Positions 49,461 to 58,214 of a DNA stretch of 64,000 nt are shown here, piece after piece. The DNA comes from Mesorhizobium sp. NZP2298 (GTDB lineage Bacteria; Pseudomonadota; Alphaproteobacteria; Rhizobiales; Rhizobiaceae): contig NZ_CP033365.1 in assembly GCF_013170825.1 (NCBI RefSeq), forward strand, positions 3,422,001-3,486,000. Reading direction: 5' to 3'. Position numbers and translations under genes: made by a program. Position 1 is the stretch's first letter. Each line of letters begins with the position of its first letter. The notes below the pieces were generated by a model. The model searched no databases. It had not been told where the DNA came from and saw only the letters and a program-made list of their open reading frames with translations.

Positions 49461-50483
49461 ATGCATGTCTCGCTCGACACCATGGTGGATACGCTGAAGG
49501 CGGCGGCCGAATCCAGCCGCCTGCGCATATTGGCACTGTTGTCGCGCGGCGACCTCACCGTTTCCGATCTTACCGAAATTCTCGGCCAGTCGCAGCCGCG
49601 CGTCTCTCGGCACCTGAAGCTCTTGCTGGAGGCCGGGCTGATCGGCCGTTACCAGGAGGGGTCGTGGGCTTTCTTCCGCCTGTCGGATGCCGATTCCGCG
49701 CGTGACTTTGTCATGGGGCTGGTTTCCAGCATTCGCGGTGCCGATCCGCAGGTCGAGCGCGATCTCGAGCGCCTGGCCTCGGTCAAGCGCAAGCGGCAGG
49801 ACCGGGCGGCGGAGTATTTTTCCGTGAATGCCGCAAGCTGGGACCATATCCGCTCGCTGCATGTGCCGGATCGTGCGGTCGAGGCCGCGATGCTGAAGCT
49901 GGTCGGCAAGCGGCCGTTCCAGTCGATGCTGGACCTCGGCACCGGCACCGGCCGGCTCCTGGAAATCTTCTCGCCGCTCTACCGGCGCGGCGTCGGCATC
50001 GACATGTCGCGCGAAATGCTGACCGTGGCGCGCGCCAATCTCGACAAGGCCGGCGTTTCCAACGCGCAGGTGCGGCAGGGCGATATCTTCTCGCCGCCGG
50101 TGGAGCGTGACGCCTTCGATCTCGTCACCATCCACCAGGTGCTGCACTATCTCGATGATCCCGCCCGCGCCATCCACGAGGCCGCGCGGCTGTTGCGCCC
50201 GTCGGGCCGGCTGGTCATCGTCGATTTCGCGCCGCACACGCTGGAATTCCTGCGTGACGAGCATGCGCATGTCAGGCTCGGCTTTTCCGACCGGCAGATC
50301 GGCGAGTGGTTTGCCGAGGCGGGCCTCGATCTCGAGGATGCCCAGGAGTTCGAGCCGCGCGGCGGCAACGAGGCCAGGCTTACCGTCAAGCTGTGGCTTG
50401 GCCGCGACCGGCGCCTGCTGATCGCCGATCCCGCCAATGACAGCCAGCAGAGCAAAGTGAATTCGATAGGGGAAATCGCCTGA
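49461..50483 (+). CDS. ArsR-type regulator fused to a SAM-dependent methyltransferase domain
   Basis: A 340-residue fusion. Residues 1-90 are an ArsR winged helix (SSRLRILALLSRGDLTVSDLTEILGQSQPRVSRHLKLLLEAGLIG), with no metal-binding Cys pair. Residues 130-330 form a class I methyltransferase domain (MLDLGTGTGRLLEIFSPLYRRGVGIDMSREML; DAFDLVTIHQVLHYLDDPARAIHEAARLLRPSGRLVIVDF). The domain could sense S-adenosylmethionine or homocysteine-derived ligand rather than catalyse. Its stop overlaps the metF start by one base. I recall alphaproteobacterial regulons of methionine metabolism governed by this protein type (SamR); the name is not certain here. Confidence 0.85.
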   Translation: MHVSLDTMVDTLKAAAESSRLRILALLSRGDLTVSDLTEILGQSQPRVSRHLKLLLEAGLIGRYQEGSWAFFRLSDADSARDFVMGLVSSIRGADPQVERDLERLASVKRKRQDRAAEYFSVNAASWDHIRSLHVPDRAVEAAMLKLVGKRPFQSMLDLGTGTGRLLEIFSPLYRRGVGIDMSREMLTVARANLDKAGVSNAQVRQGDIFSPPVERDAFDLVTIHQVLHYLDDPARAIHEAARLLRPSGRLVIVDFAPHTLEFLRDEHAHVRLGFSDRQIGEWFAEAGLDLEDAQEFEPRGGNEARLTVKLWLGRDRRLLIADPANDSQQSKVNSIGEIA

Positions 50484-51400
50484 TGAACCAGTTCCGCTTT
50501 TCCCGCCGCCCCGACATTGGCGACAAGGTTCGGGTTTCCTTCGAATTCTTCCCGCCCAAGAACGACGAGATGGAGGCGCGCCTCTGGGACACGGTCACGC
50601 GGCTGGAGCCGCTGAAGCCGAAATTCGTCTCGGTGACCTATGGCGCCGGCGGCTCGACGCGCGAGCGCACGGCGCGCACCATCAGCCGTATCCTGAACGA
50701 GACGAGCCTCACGCCGGCCGCGCACATGACCTGCGTCGACGCCGCCCGCCATCAGGTCGACGCCGTGATCCAGGAATTCGCCGATATGGGCGTGAAGCGC
50801 TTCGTCGCCTTGCGCGGCGACCCGGCCGCCGGCGTGGGCACCGCCTACCGTCCGCACCCGGACGGCTATGCCAACGGTGCAGAGCTGGTCGGAGCGCTGA
50901 AGGACGCCGGCGATTTCGACATTTCGGTCTCGGCCTATCCGGAGAAGCATCCGGAAAGTCCTGACTTCGCCACTGACATCGACATGCTGAAGCGCAAGGT
51001 CGACAATGGCGCGACGCGGGCGATCACCCAGTTCTTCTTCGACAATGATCTCTACGAGCGCTATGTCGAGCGCGCGCGCCGCGCCGGCATCTACATCCCG
51101 ATCGTGCCCGGCATCCTGCCGGTGCACAATTTCACCCAGGTCGCCAATTTCTCCGCACGCTGCGGCGCGCTGGTGCCGGCATGGCTGGCGGAGCGCTTCG
51201 ACGGGCTGCAGAACGACCCGCAGACCCATGCGCTGGTGGCATCGGCGGTGGCCGCCGAACAGGTGCTGGACCTGGTCGAGCGCGGCGTGGGCGATTTCCA
51301 CTTTTACACGATGAACCGCGCCGACCTCGTCTTCGCCATCTGCCACATGATCGGCATCCGCTCGCACGAGGCGGAGGTGGCCGGATCGGCTGCTGCGTGA
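50483..51400 (+). CDS. metF: Methylenetetrahydrofolate reductase
   Basis: A 305-residue FAD barrel enzyme. VSFEFFPPKNDEM near residue 15-30 holds the catalytic Glu. YGAGGSTRERTARTISRI, HMTCVDAARHQVDAVIQEFADMGVKRFVALRGDPAAG and AITQFFFDNDLYERYVERARRAGIYIPIVPGILPV follow the MetF family order. It reduces 5,10-methylene- to 5-methyl-tetrahydrofolate for methionine synthesis. It is translationally coupled to the ArsR-methyltransferase, consistent with feedback by SAM status. A strong terminator follows. Confidence 0.93.
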   Translation: MNQFRFSRRPDIGDKVRVSFEFFPPKNDEMEARLWDTVTRLEPLKPKFVSVTYGAGGSTRERTARTISRILNETSLTPAAHMTCVDAARHQVDAVIQEFADMGVKRFVALRGDPAAGVGTAYRPHPDGYANGAELVGALKDAGDFDISVSAYPEKHPESPDFATDIDMLKRKVDNGATRAITQFFFDNDLYERYVERARRAGIYIPIVPGILPVHNFTQVANFSARCGALVPAWLAERFDGLQNDPQTHALVASAVAAEQVLDLVERGVGDFHFYTMNRADLVFAICHMIGIRSHEAEVAGSAAA

Positions 51401-51417
51401 GGCAGGGCTGAACAGCA

Positions 51418-51442
51418 AAAGGCCGGGTAAAACCCGGCCTTT
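51418..51442. terminator. Bidirectional terminator after metF
   Basis: AAAGGCCGGGT (51418-51428), loop AAA, ACCCGGCCTTT (51432-51442). A-rich and T-rich flanks on the two sides let it stop metF from the left and the small minus-strand gene from the right. Confidence 0.9.
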
Positions 51443-51489
51443 CGAATTGCTTAGACTATCTGGTGCTGGTCTTCCCCGTTTTGGCGGGT

Positions 51490-51576
51490 TCAGGGAAGGA
51501 CGCCCATAATGAGGGCGCCGATGAAAGCAAACGCAGCACAAATCATCAATGCGTTGATTGGCCTCGTAAGTCCCAT
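51490..51576 (-). CDS. 28-residue single-helix membrane peptide gene
   Basis: ATG 51576 to TGA 51490 encodes 28 residues: a short polar start MGLTRPINA and then one hydrophobic helix (LMICAAFAFIGALIMGVLP). GGAGG lies seven bases upstream of the ATG, a strong ribosome site in an otherwise empty gap of about 430 bp. A good bidirectional terminator sits 48 nt beyond the stop. Tiny membrane peptides like this occur in rhizobial genomes; the function is unknown. Peptide length and isolation make a chance frame possible, but the site quality argues for a real gene. Confidence 0.6.
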   Translation of the reverse strand: MGLTRPINALMICAAFAFIGALIMGVLP

Positions 51577-51830
51577 GACATAGCCTCCTCTTAAAGAGCT
51601 ATGCCTAAGAGTCTAGGTTCATTTGTGCCACAGGCAAGCGGAAAATGTGCTGCATTGCGACGTGATTGCCAGATTTGCGACCTCGGTTTTGCCGTTAGCC
51701 GTTGAAACTTCTCGGCAAAAACCCGCTTCAGACCTGTGAATAAATTGTGGCGGGATGGTGTCGCGGGCGTGTCATGGCAGCGCTACATCAGCGAAAGTCG
51801 ACTTCGATTTTCACGCCAATGCCGTTCAAC

Positions 51831-52748
51831 CTACCGCCTTCCAAGGACGCGTCCGTCGATGGTGAGAAGACCAAGTCCGATCAGCACCACGCCGCCGACC
51901 TCGAACAACTCCAGGCGTTCGCCAAGGAACAGAAAGCCGAGCAGCATGGCGCTGGCCGGAACGATCAGCGTGACCAGCGAAGCGTTGGTGGCGCCGGCCG
52001 AGGCGACGAGGTTGAAATAGAGAATATAGGCAAAGGCGGTGGACAGGAGAGCCAGTGCCAACACCGCAGCCCAGACCGGCGGCGAGGCCGAGAACAATCC
52101 GGCCGGACCGTAGGTGAAGAGCACAATGGGGATCATGATGATGGTCGAGGCGGTCAGCTGCCCGGTGGCGATGACCGGCGAGGGCACGCCCTTGAAGCGG
52201 CGGGCGACCATCAGCGCAATGCCATAGGACAGCGAAGCGCCGATCAGCGCGAATTTCGCCCAGACCGGGCCGCCAAGCCCGGCGAGCAGGCCGGGACCGA
52301 TCATCACGGCGGTGCCGGCAACGCCGAGCGCGATGCCGGCCAGCTTGTTCCAGGAGAGCTTTTCGTCCGATGTCATCGCGTTGGCGAGGATCAGCGTCCA
52401 GAACGGCGTGGTTGCGTTGAGCACCGAGGCGACGCCGGCGCCAAGCTCGGTCTGGCCGGCGAAGATCAGCGAGAAGGGGACGACGTTGTTGGTGAAGGCC
52501 AGCAGGAAGAACAGGCCGGCATGCGGAAGGGCAAGGCGGAACGAGGGACCGCGCAGGCCGAGATAGAGCTGCAGCGCGATCGCGGCGATGGCGACGCGAA
52601 ACAGCACCAGCACCAGCGGATGAAGTTCGGCCACCGCGATGCGGGCGAAGAAGAACGAGCCACCCCAGATCGCGCCGAGCAGCAGCAATTGCCCCCAGTC
52701 GGCAAGCGTCATCGGTCCGCGCGGCGCTGATGTCGCGGCTATTGCCAT
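51831..52748 (-). CDS. EamA/DMT-family transporter
   Basis: A 305-residue inner-membrane protein with about ten helices made of two EamA repeats: LLLLGAIWGGSFFFARIAVAELHPLVLVLFRVAIAA, and later ALIGASLSYGIALMVARRF with LLSTAFAYILYFNLVASAGATNASLVTLIVPASAMLLG. Members export amino acids, metabolites or drugs, or act as drug/metabolite exchangers. No substrate can be assigned. ATG 52748 begins just before the first helix; the open frame upstream is not membrane sequence. Divergent from the decarboxylase gene. Confidence 0.85.
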   Translation of the reverse strand: MAIAATSAPRGPMTLADWGQLLLLGAIWGGSFFFARIAVAELHPLVLVLFRVAIAAIALQLYLGLRGPSFRLALPHAGLFFLLAFTNNVVPFSLIFAGQTELGAGVASVLNATTPFWTLILANAMTSDEKLSWNKLAGIALGVAGTAVMIGPGLLAGLGGPVWAKFALIGASLSYGIALMVARRFKGVPSPVIATGQLTASTIIMIPIVLFTYGPAGLFSASPPVWAAVLALALLSTAFAYILYFNLVASAGATNASLVTLIVPASAMLLGFLFLGERLELFEVGGVVLIGLGLLTIDGRVLGRR

Positions 52749-52958
52749 GTCTATCGTCCTCCCCCAGAAGGCCCGGATGCAGCCGGTCGGACACACGGCA
52801 TATCCGTTCCGGCGACAAGGGCCACCCGAAACCTGATCGCCGGCAAACGATGCTGCCAAAAACTAGCGCCGCTGCGTCAAGTGCACGAGACACAGAATTG
52901 TTTTCATTAGCCGCTAGCTTGGATTAATTGTGCGCAGGCTGAAGTCGAGGATTCGTCA

Positions 52959-54179
52959 ATGCAGCGATTCGAGAATGCCCGCGAGGCGGCTCTGGCGCTT
53001 CGCCCGGACGATCCCGTCTATTGCTTCCGCCCGCAGGTGCTGAAGGCCGATGCCAGGCAGTTCATGGGCATGTTCCCCGGCAAGACCGCCTATGCGGTCA
53101 AGACCAATGGCGAGCAGATCGTGCTGAAGACGCTGGTCGAGGCCGGCGTGACCGCCTTCGACGTCGCTTCACCAGGCGAATTCGCGGCCGTGCGCGCCGT
53201 CTCGCCCGATGCCGAGATGCTCTACATGCATCCGGTCAAGGCGCAGTCGGACATCAAGCTGGCGCTGGAGAAATACGCCATCCGCGTCATCGCGCTCGAC
53301 CACGAGGACGAGATCACAAAGCTGACCCGGGTGGTGCGGGCACTCGACATCGACCCGGGCTCGGTCAGCGTGTTCGTGCGGGTGCAGACCAAGGGGCATG
53401 CCGCCTACGAGCTGTCGAAGAAGTTCGGCGCCGGCCCGGCCTATGCCGTGGAACTGGCTGAGCGGCTGAACCGTACGGGCTACAAGGTGGGGCTGTGTTT
53501 CCATGTCGGCAGCCAGATCGAGGATCCAGACACCTATGAGCGGGCGCTGGCTTCGGCCGACTGGGTGCGCAACCGGCTGACCTTCGATCTTGCCGGGCTC
53601 GACGTCGGCGGCGGTTTTCCCGCCGAATACGGCCATGATCCCAACCGCAAGCAGATCGAGATGCCGTCGCTCGGCCAGATCATGTCGCGGCTTTCCGGCG
53701 ACCTGAAAGAGTACCAGTTCGACCAGATGCCGCTGGTGGCCGAACCGGGCAGGGTGATCGTGGCGCGCTGCCTTTCGCTGATCGTGCGGGTGCTGTTGCG
53801 CAAAGGCAAGCGGCTCTACATCAATGACGGCATCTGGGCATCGCTGTCGGATTCCTGGACCGGCAAGATCACGCTGCCGGCGCGCTTCATTCCTGATCCG
53901 GCGATCAGGACCCGCAATGGCGATGAGGGCAAGATCGTGCCGTTCAAGGTCTGCGGCGCGACCTGCGATTCCGTCGACATCCTGTCCAGGCCATTCTGGC
54001 TGCCGGAAACCGTCGATACCGGCGACTGGATCGAGATCGGCCATATCGGCGCCTACTCGCTGTCGCTGCGCACACGCTTCAACGGCTTTTATCCCGATAC
54101 CTTCGTCGAGGTGACGACGCCCTTCGACGAGGGCGACGCGCCGCAAGGATTCGCGAGTTTGGAGACGATGGCGGATTAG
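52959..54179 (+). CDS. PLP-dependent ornithine/lysine-type decarboxylase (fold III)
   Basis: A 406-residue alanine-racemase-fold decarboxylase. Lys48 (TAYAVKTN) is the PLP lysine. FHVGSQIED, the glycine-rich LDVGGGFP, AEPGR and the CGATCDSVD motif with the catalytic Cys and substrate-binding Asp identify the ornithine/diaminopimelate/arginine decarboxylase family. The CGATCDSVD block favours ornithine or lysine over diaminopimelate. It could make putrescine or cadaverine, or act in a related pathway. GAGGA lies eight bases upstream. Alone in its transcript. Confidence 0.85.
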   Translation: MQRFENAREAALALRPDDPVYCFRPQVLKADARQFMGMFPGKTAYAVKTNGEQIVLKTLVEAGVTAFDVASPGEFAAVRAVSPDAEMLYMHPVKAQSDIKLALEKYAIRVIALDHEDEITKLTRVVRALDIDPGSVSVFVRVQTKGHAAYELSKKFGAGPAYAVELAERLNRTGYKVGLCFHVGSQIEDPDTYERALASADWVRNRLTFDLAGLDVGGGFPAEYGHDPNRKQIEMPSLGQIMSRLSGDLKEYQFDQMPLVAEPGRVIVARCLSLIVRVLLRKGKRLYINDGIWASLSDSWTGKITLPARFIPDPAIRTRNGDEGKIVPFKVCGATCDSVDILSRPFWLPETVDTGDWIEIGHIGAYSLSLRTRFNGFYPDTFVEVTTPFDEGDAPQGFASLETMAD

Positions 54180-54237
54180 GGCAGTAAGGCGGTAAGGGAG
54201 AGGGGTGGCGGCAGTCACTGCTTTCGGGCTCGTTTTC

Positions 54238-54263
54238 CTACTGCTCTACTGCCTACTGCCTAC
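54238..54263. repeat. CTACTGC tandem repeat over the transglycosylase stop
   Basis: CTACTGCT, CTACTGC, CTACTGC and CTAC follow each other; the last TAG codon of the MltB-like gene lies inside. GGCAGTA at the left (54180-54186 area) can pair with it. Confidence 0.6.
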
Positions 54264-55438
54264 AATTTCCCCAACAGCTCCGGCGTCGGCCAGCCGTCCA
54301 CAGGCAGTCCAAGCCGCATCTGTTCCTTGCGGATGGCTTCGCGCGTGTTGGTGCCCAGAATGCCGTCGACCGTGCCGACGTCGTAGCCCCGGGCTTCGAG
54401 CTTGGTCTGCAGCGCCCTCATCTGCTCGTTGTTGAGGCCTTGTTCGGGGTTGCGCGGATCAAGCGGCGGCGCGCCGGCAAGCCGCGCGGCGAGATTGGCC
54501 GCGGTCAGCGCGTAGGTGAAGGACTGGTTCCATTCGAGATAGACATCGAAATTGTCATAGGTCAGGAAGGCTGGCCCCTTGCGGCCCATGGGCAGGGCCA
54601 GGCCGGCCTTCAGGCCCTTGTCGACGAGCGGCGAGCCGTCGGGATTGGTGACGCCCCACTGCGCCCACTGTGTCAGGGGCAATTTGTTGGTGCGCCCGGT
54701 CTGGTCCCAGGGCATCTCGTCGGGCACCCGCACTTCCTGGATCCATGGTTCGTCACGCTTCCAGCCGCGCGAAAGCACCTTGTTGGCGGTGGTCATGATC
54801 ACGTCGGGCACGCTACCGCGCAGGTCGATCTTGCCGTCGCCGTCGCCGTCGACACCACGGGCCAGATAGTCCGAAGGCAGGACCTGCGTCTGGCCGATTT
54901 CGCCGGCCCAGGCGCCCTTGACGTCGGCCGGCAGCACGCCGCGGTCGATCAGCTCCAGAAGCGGCACCAACTGTTGCCGGAACAGTTGCGGGCGGCGGCA
55001 ATCATGCGAAAGCGTCACCAGCGCGCTCAACGTGTGGAAATCGCCCTGCACGGCGCCGAAATCGGTTTCGAGCGCCCAGAAGGCGGTGATGACAGGTGCC
55101 TGGACGCCGAACTGCTGGTCGGCACGCGCGAAGATGTCGGCGTATTTCTTCATGTTCGCCGCACCCTGCTTCAGCCGGTAGGCGGAGATCATGCGGTTGG
55201 AAAATTCGATGAAGGTCTGGGTGAAGACGCCCTGGGCGCGGTCGCGCGCCAATGCCCTCTCGTCAAAATTGGCATCTTCCAGCGCATCGAGGCCGACGGC
55301 GCCGACACCGGCCGCCTTGGCTTCCGCCGCCACGCCCTGTTTCCAGGTTTCGAAGTCGCCGCCGCATTCCTGTGCCATCGCCGGCAAGGCCGTGGCGCAC
55401 AGGAATAGCGCCGCGAGGGCTTGGGAACGCAGTCGCAT
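54260..55438 (-). CDS. Lytic murein transglycosylase (MltB type) with peptidoglycan-binding domain
   Basis: A 392-residue periplasmic protein. The signal peptide ends ALPAMA near residue 22. The SLT_2/MltB catalytic domain contains FWALETDFG with the catalytic Glu and GEIGQTQVLPSDYLARGVDGDGDGKIDL. The last 60 residues form a peptidoglycan-binding repeat (NNEQMRALQTKLEARGYDVGTVDGILGTNTREAIRKEQMRLGLPVDGW). It cleaves glycan strands during wall growth or recycling. Oriented toward the decarboxylase; the GH25 lysozyme gene follows upstream on the same strand. Confidence 0.88.
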   Translation of the reverse strand: MRLRSQALAALFLCATALPAMAQECGGDFETWKQGVAAEAKAAGVGAVGLDALEDANFDERALARDRAQGVFTQTFIEFSNRMISAYRLKQGAANMKKYADIFARADQQFGVQAPVITAFWALETDFGAVQGDFHTLSALVTLSHDCRRPQLFRQQLVPLLELIDRGVLPADVKGAWAGEIGQTQVLPSDYLARGVDGDGDGKIDLRGSVPDVIMTTANKVLSRGWKRDEPWIQEVRVPDEMPWDQTGRTNKLPLTQWAQWGVTNPDGSPLVDKGLKAGLALPMGRKGPAFLTYDNFDVYLEWNQSFTYALTAANLAARLAGAPPLDPRNPEQGLNNEQMRALQTKLEARGYDVGTVDGILGTNTREAIRKEQMRLGLPVDGWPTPELLGKL

Positions 55439-55557
55439 CAGCTTCCTTCCGAAACGAAAAGGGCATTGTCGTGATTGGCTGGAAGCCCAACGCCCCGAAT
55501 TACCAGCGGTTGCACTCTTTGCCGCTGGCTGTGTCGAAAAGCAGGCGGCAGGCCCGG

Positions 55558-55790
55558 TGTCAACGGTTCTTCTGCCACAGTCGCTTGTTCAAGGCGGCTC
55601 GGCAGGCGTTGAATCCGGTTCAACGGGAACCCTGCTGGAGTGATTTGGTGGAAAGATTCGCTGCCGTTGAACCCGGTTCAACGGAAACTCTGCCGGAGTG
55701 ATTTGGTCGAAGGGGGTGCTGCCGTTGAACCAGACATCAGCGGGTGTTCTGCCGCAGCCACTTGTTCCAGGCGGCCTCGCTGCCGTTGAA
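55558..55790. repeat. 58-bp tandem array derived from the 3' end of the lysozyme gene
   Basis: Units with a period of 58 bp (GTTGAA at 55608, 55666 and 55724; 61 bp to 55785) share CTGCCGTTGAAC...GTTCAAC and CTGC-GGAGTGATTTGGT. The units align with the end of the GH25 gene at 55737-55790, and a more decayed unit lies at 55558-55600. Within each unit GTTGAA-CCCGG-TTCAAC forms a hairpin. Confidence 0.7.
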
Positions 55791-56537
55791 GACGTTGATG
55801 TCGGATTTGCCGGTCATGCCCGGAACGATGCCGGTCCCGGTGTACTGCCAGAAGGTGAACGGATGGCTGCCATACTTCTCGCGCGGGTGGCCGGCGACCG
55901 AGCGTAGCCAGTAGGGGTAACCGCGGAAGCTCGAGAGCTCGTTGTCGTCGAAGAAATCGACCGAGGTGTAGATGATCGGCTTCTTGCCGTAATGCCGCTC
56001 GACGATTTCGAGGAAGGTGGTCATTTCCGCGCGCACCGTGGCCGGGTCGGGGCGCAACCTGCAGGTCGGCGATTTCGGGTTCCATTCCATGTCGAGGACA
56101 GGCGGCATGGCGGATCGGTCGACGGGAACATTCTGGATGAACCAGCGCGCCTGCTGGGCGGCCGGAGTGCAGAAATAGAAGAAATGATAGGCCGCGCGTG
56201 GAACGCCGGCGGCCTTCGTGCGCGCCCAGTGCTCGTTGAAATATTCATCGAAGCGGTCGCCGCCCTCCGTCGCCTTGATGAAGGCGAAGGAAATGCCGCT
56301 GGCCTTGGCGATCGGCCAGTCGACCGAGGTCTGGTATTTGGAGACGTCGGTGCCGTGAACAGCATAGTTCCACGGGGCGCCACTGTCCCATTCATGCGGC
56401 TTGGAATCCTCGAAGCGCGGCGCGCGCACGGCCACCGTCGGGCTGCTGGAAGCGGATGGCGACTGCGGCGACAGATCGTCCACGGTCGAGCAGGCGCCAA
56501 GCAGTGTCAGCATGAAAAGGGCTGCAAGACGGCGCAT
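55737..56537 (-). CDS. GH25 lysozyme-family lipoprotein
   Basis: A 266-residue protein. The signal peptide ends in the lipobox LLGAC at about residues 12-16, so it should be membrane-anchored. The GH25 barrel includes HGTDVSKYQTSVDW (catalytic Asp), FAFIKATEGGD, YHFFYFCTP, and VLDMEWN, which holds the catalytic Glu. It likely hydrolyses peptidoglycan, as its neighbour the MltB-like gene does by a different chemistry. ATG 56537 starts the signal peptide. Its last codons are the source of the repeat array downstream. Confidence 0.87.
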   Translation of the reverse strand: MRRLAALFMLTLLGACSTVDDLSPQSPSASSSPTVAVRAPRFEDSKPHEWDSGAPWNYAVHGTDVSKYQTSVDWPIAKASGISFAFIKATEGGDRFDEYFNEHWARTKAAGVPRAAYHFFYFCTPAAQQARWFIQNVPVDRSAMPPVLDMEWNPKSPTCRLRPDPATVRAEMTTFLEIVERHYGKKPIIYTSVDFFDDNELSSFRGYPYWLRSVAGHPREKYGSHPFTFWQYTGTGIVPGMTGKSDINVFNGSEAAWNKWLRQNTR

Positions 56538-56654
56538 CGCAACTTCCAAGCCGGAATCAGCCGGTCGCTGATGGGTCTGTGAACCGATGGCCGACGACTG
56601 GTCGAGCCCCCTCCAGGCGATCGCCCCACAGCATCGCCCAGCATATCCATTTCT

Positions 56655-56702
56655 ATGCATGTCGTTGTCTCAAACCGCTATGCGGTCTTGAGCGGCATGC
56701 AT
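56655..56702. repeat. Dispersed palindromic element, copy C
   Basis: ATGCATGTCG (56655-56664) and CGGCATGCAT (56693-56702), nine of ten paired. The centre reads TTGTCTCAAACCGCTATGCGG. Same family as copy A. Confidence 0.8.
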
Positions 56703-56825
56703 CCCCCGTGATCGCCGATCATGGTTGATAATCCGTTGACGGCGCTCGACAAGTACCCCGATTTGCGGAAGCAATGGCGGCAAATCGATGACATAAGGGT
56801 CGGGCGAGAGCCCTGGAGGATGCGG

Positions 56826-58205
56826 ATGCGGATCGTCGTCAGGATCGTCAGATGGCTGCTTGGCCTGATCGTGCTGGCGGTCGTCGCGCTGTTTGCCTGG
56901 CTTTACATCGCGCCACCCGAACTGATCCGCGTCGGCTCCGGCTATTCGGCCAAGATCGTCTGCTCCAATGTCTTCATAGCCGGGCGCGATCCCAACGAGG
57001 TGCTTGCCGTCGACGTGCAGGCGCCCGGACACCCGCTGCTGCGGCTGATGCGGGTCTCGGTCGACAAGAACCGGGGCACGGTTTCCGCCGGCCTGCTTGG
57101 CTTCCTCGGCAAGAGCGAGGCGGTTTCCCGTGATGGATTGGGCTGCGCCTCGGTGCCCGACGGCGATGTCGGCAAGGCGCGGCGCACGGCGGTCCATGTC
57201 GAACCATCGGCGACCAGCCAGGACACGCTGTGGCCCGAGGGCGAGCGGGTCGAGGCCTCGCAGGATCCGGTGATCGGCAAGCTGCTGGACGACGCGGCGC
57301 TGACCGGGACCGGCATGCGCGCGGTGGTCGTGGTCAAGAACGGCCGCGTCATCGCCGAACGCTATGGCGACGGTTTTTCCGCCAAGACGCCACTGCTTGG
57401 CTGGTCGATGACCAAGACGGTGAACGCCGCCATCATCGGTACGCTGGTCAAGGACGGCAAGATGGCGGTCGACAACAAGGGCCTGTTCGCACCGTGGAAG
57501 GCGGATGGCCGCGCCGCGATCAGCCTTGCCGACATGATGGCGATGTCGAGCGGACTTGAATTCAACGAGGACTATGGCGACGTCGCCGATGTCACGCGCA
57601 TGCTTTATCTCGAGCCGGACATGGCGGGCTTTGCCGTATCCAAGCCCTTGGTGGGCGAGGTCGGCAAGGTGTTTTCCTATTCGAGCGGCACCGCGGTGAT
57701 GCTGTCGCGGCTGTGGCAGGATGCGATCGGCGACAAGGCCAAGGCGCTGACATGGCCGCGCACGGCGCTGTTCGAGCCGCTCGGCATGCACAGCGCCGTG
57801 CTCGAAACCGACGAGCAGGGCACGTTCGTCGGCTCATCCTATCTCTACGCCACGGGGCATGACTGGGCCCGCTTCGGCCAGTTCCTGCTGCAAGGCGGGG
57901 TCTGGAACGGCAACCAAATCCTGCCGGCCGGCTTTGTCGACTGGATGCGCGAGCCGGCGCCGGCCTCGAAAGTCTACGGCAAGGGCCAGTTGTGGATCGA
58001 GGCGCCGGGCGACGAGGAAAGCCCCGGTGCCGGTGTCGCCGCCGGCCTGCCCAAGGACACCTACTGGATGGAGGGGCATGACGGCCAGACGGTCACCATC
58101 ATTCCCTCCGAGCAATTGGTGATCGTGCGGCTGGGGCTGACCCCGGCCAAGCTCGGCTACCGCCCGCAGGCAATGGTGGGTGCGCTGGTGAAGGCGCTGC
58201 ATTAG
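56826..58205 (+). CDS. Membrane-anchored serine hydrolase (class C beta-lactamase family)
   Basis: A 459-residue protein with one N-terminal membrane helix (VRWLLGLIVLAVVALFAWLYI), so the catalytic domain faces the periplasm. The nucleophile motif is SMTK (GWSMTKTVNA), the second motif YSSG and the later GHDGQTVTIIP fits the third. The fold is that of 6-aminohexanoate-dimer hydrolase/EstB relatives. Substrates are probably esters or amides. ATG 56826 lies six bases after GGAGG; ATG 56820 abuts that site, and an open frame from 56721 has no ribosome site. Not related in sequence detail to the hydrolase at 44556. Confidence 0.83.
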   Translation: MRIVVRIVRWLLGLIVLAVVALFAWLYIAPPELIRVGSGYSAKIVCSNVFIAGRDPNEVLAVDVQAPGHPLLRLMRVSVDKNRGTVSAGLLGFLGKSEAVSRDGLGCASVPDGDVGKARRTAVHVEPSATSQDTLWPEGERVEASQDPVIGKLLDDAALTGTGMRAVVVVKNGRVIAERYGDGFSAKTPLLGWSMTKTVNAAIIGTLVKDGKMAVDNKGLFAPWKADGRAAISLADMMAMSSGLEFNEDYGDVADVTRMLYLEPDMAGFAVSKPLVGEVGKVFSYSSGTAVMLSRLWQDAIGDKAKALTWPRTALFEPLGMHSAVLETDEQGTFVGSSYLYATGHDWARFGQFLLQGGVWNGNQILPAGFVDWMREPAPASKVYGKGQLWIEAPGDEESPGAGVAAGLPKDTYWMEGHDGQTVTIIPSEQLVIVRLGLTPAKLGYRPQAMVGALVKALH

Positions 58206-58214
58206 CTCCTTTTA

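Noticed and set aside
55558..55790. CRISPR array
   Set aside because: The units are contiguous tandem copies with no unique spacers and no cas genes; they derive from a neighbouring gene.
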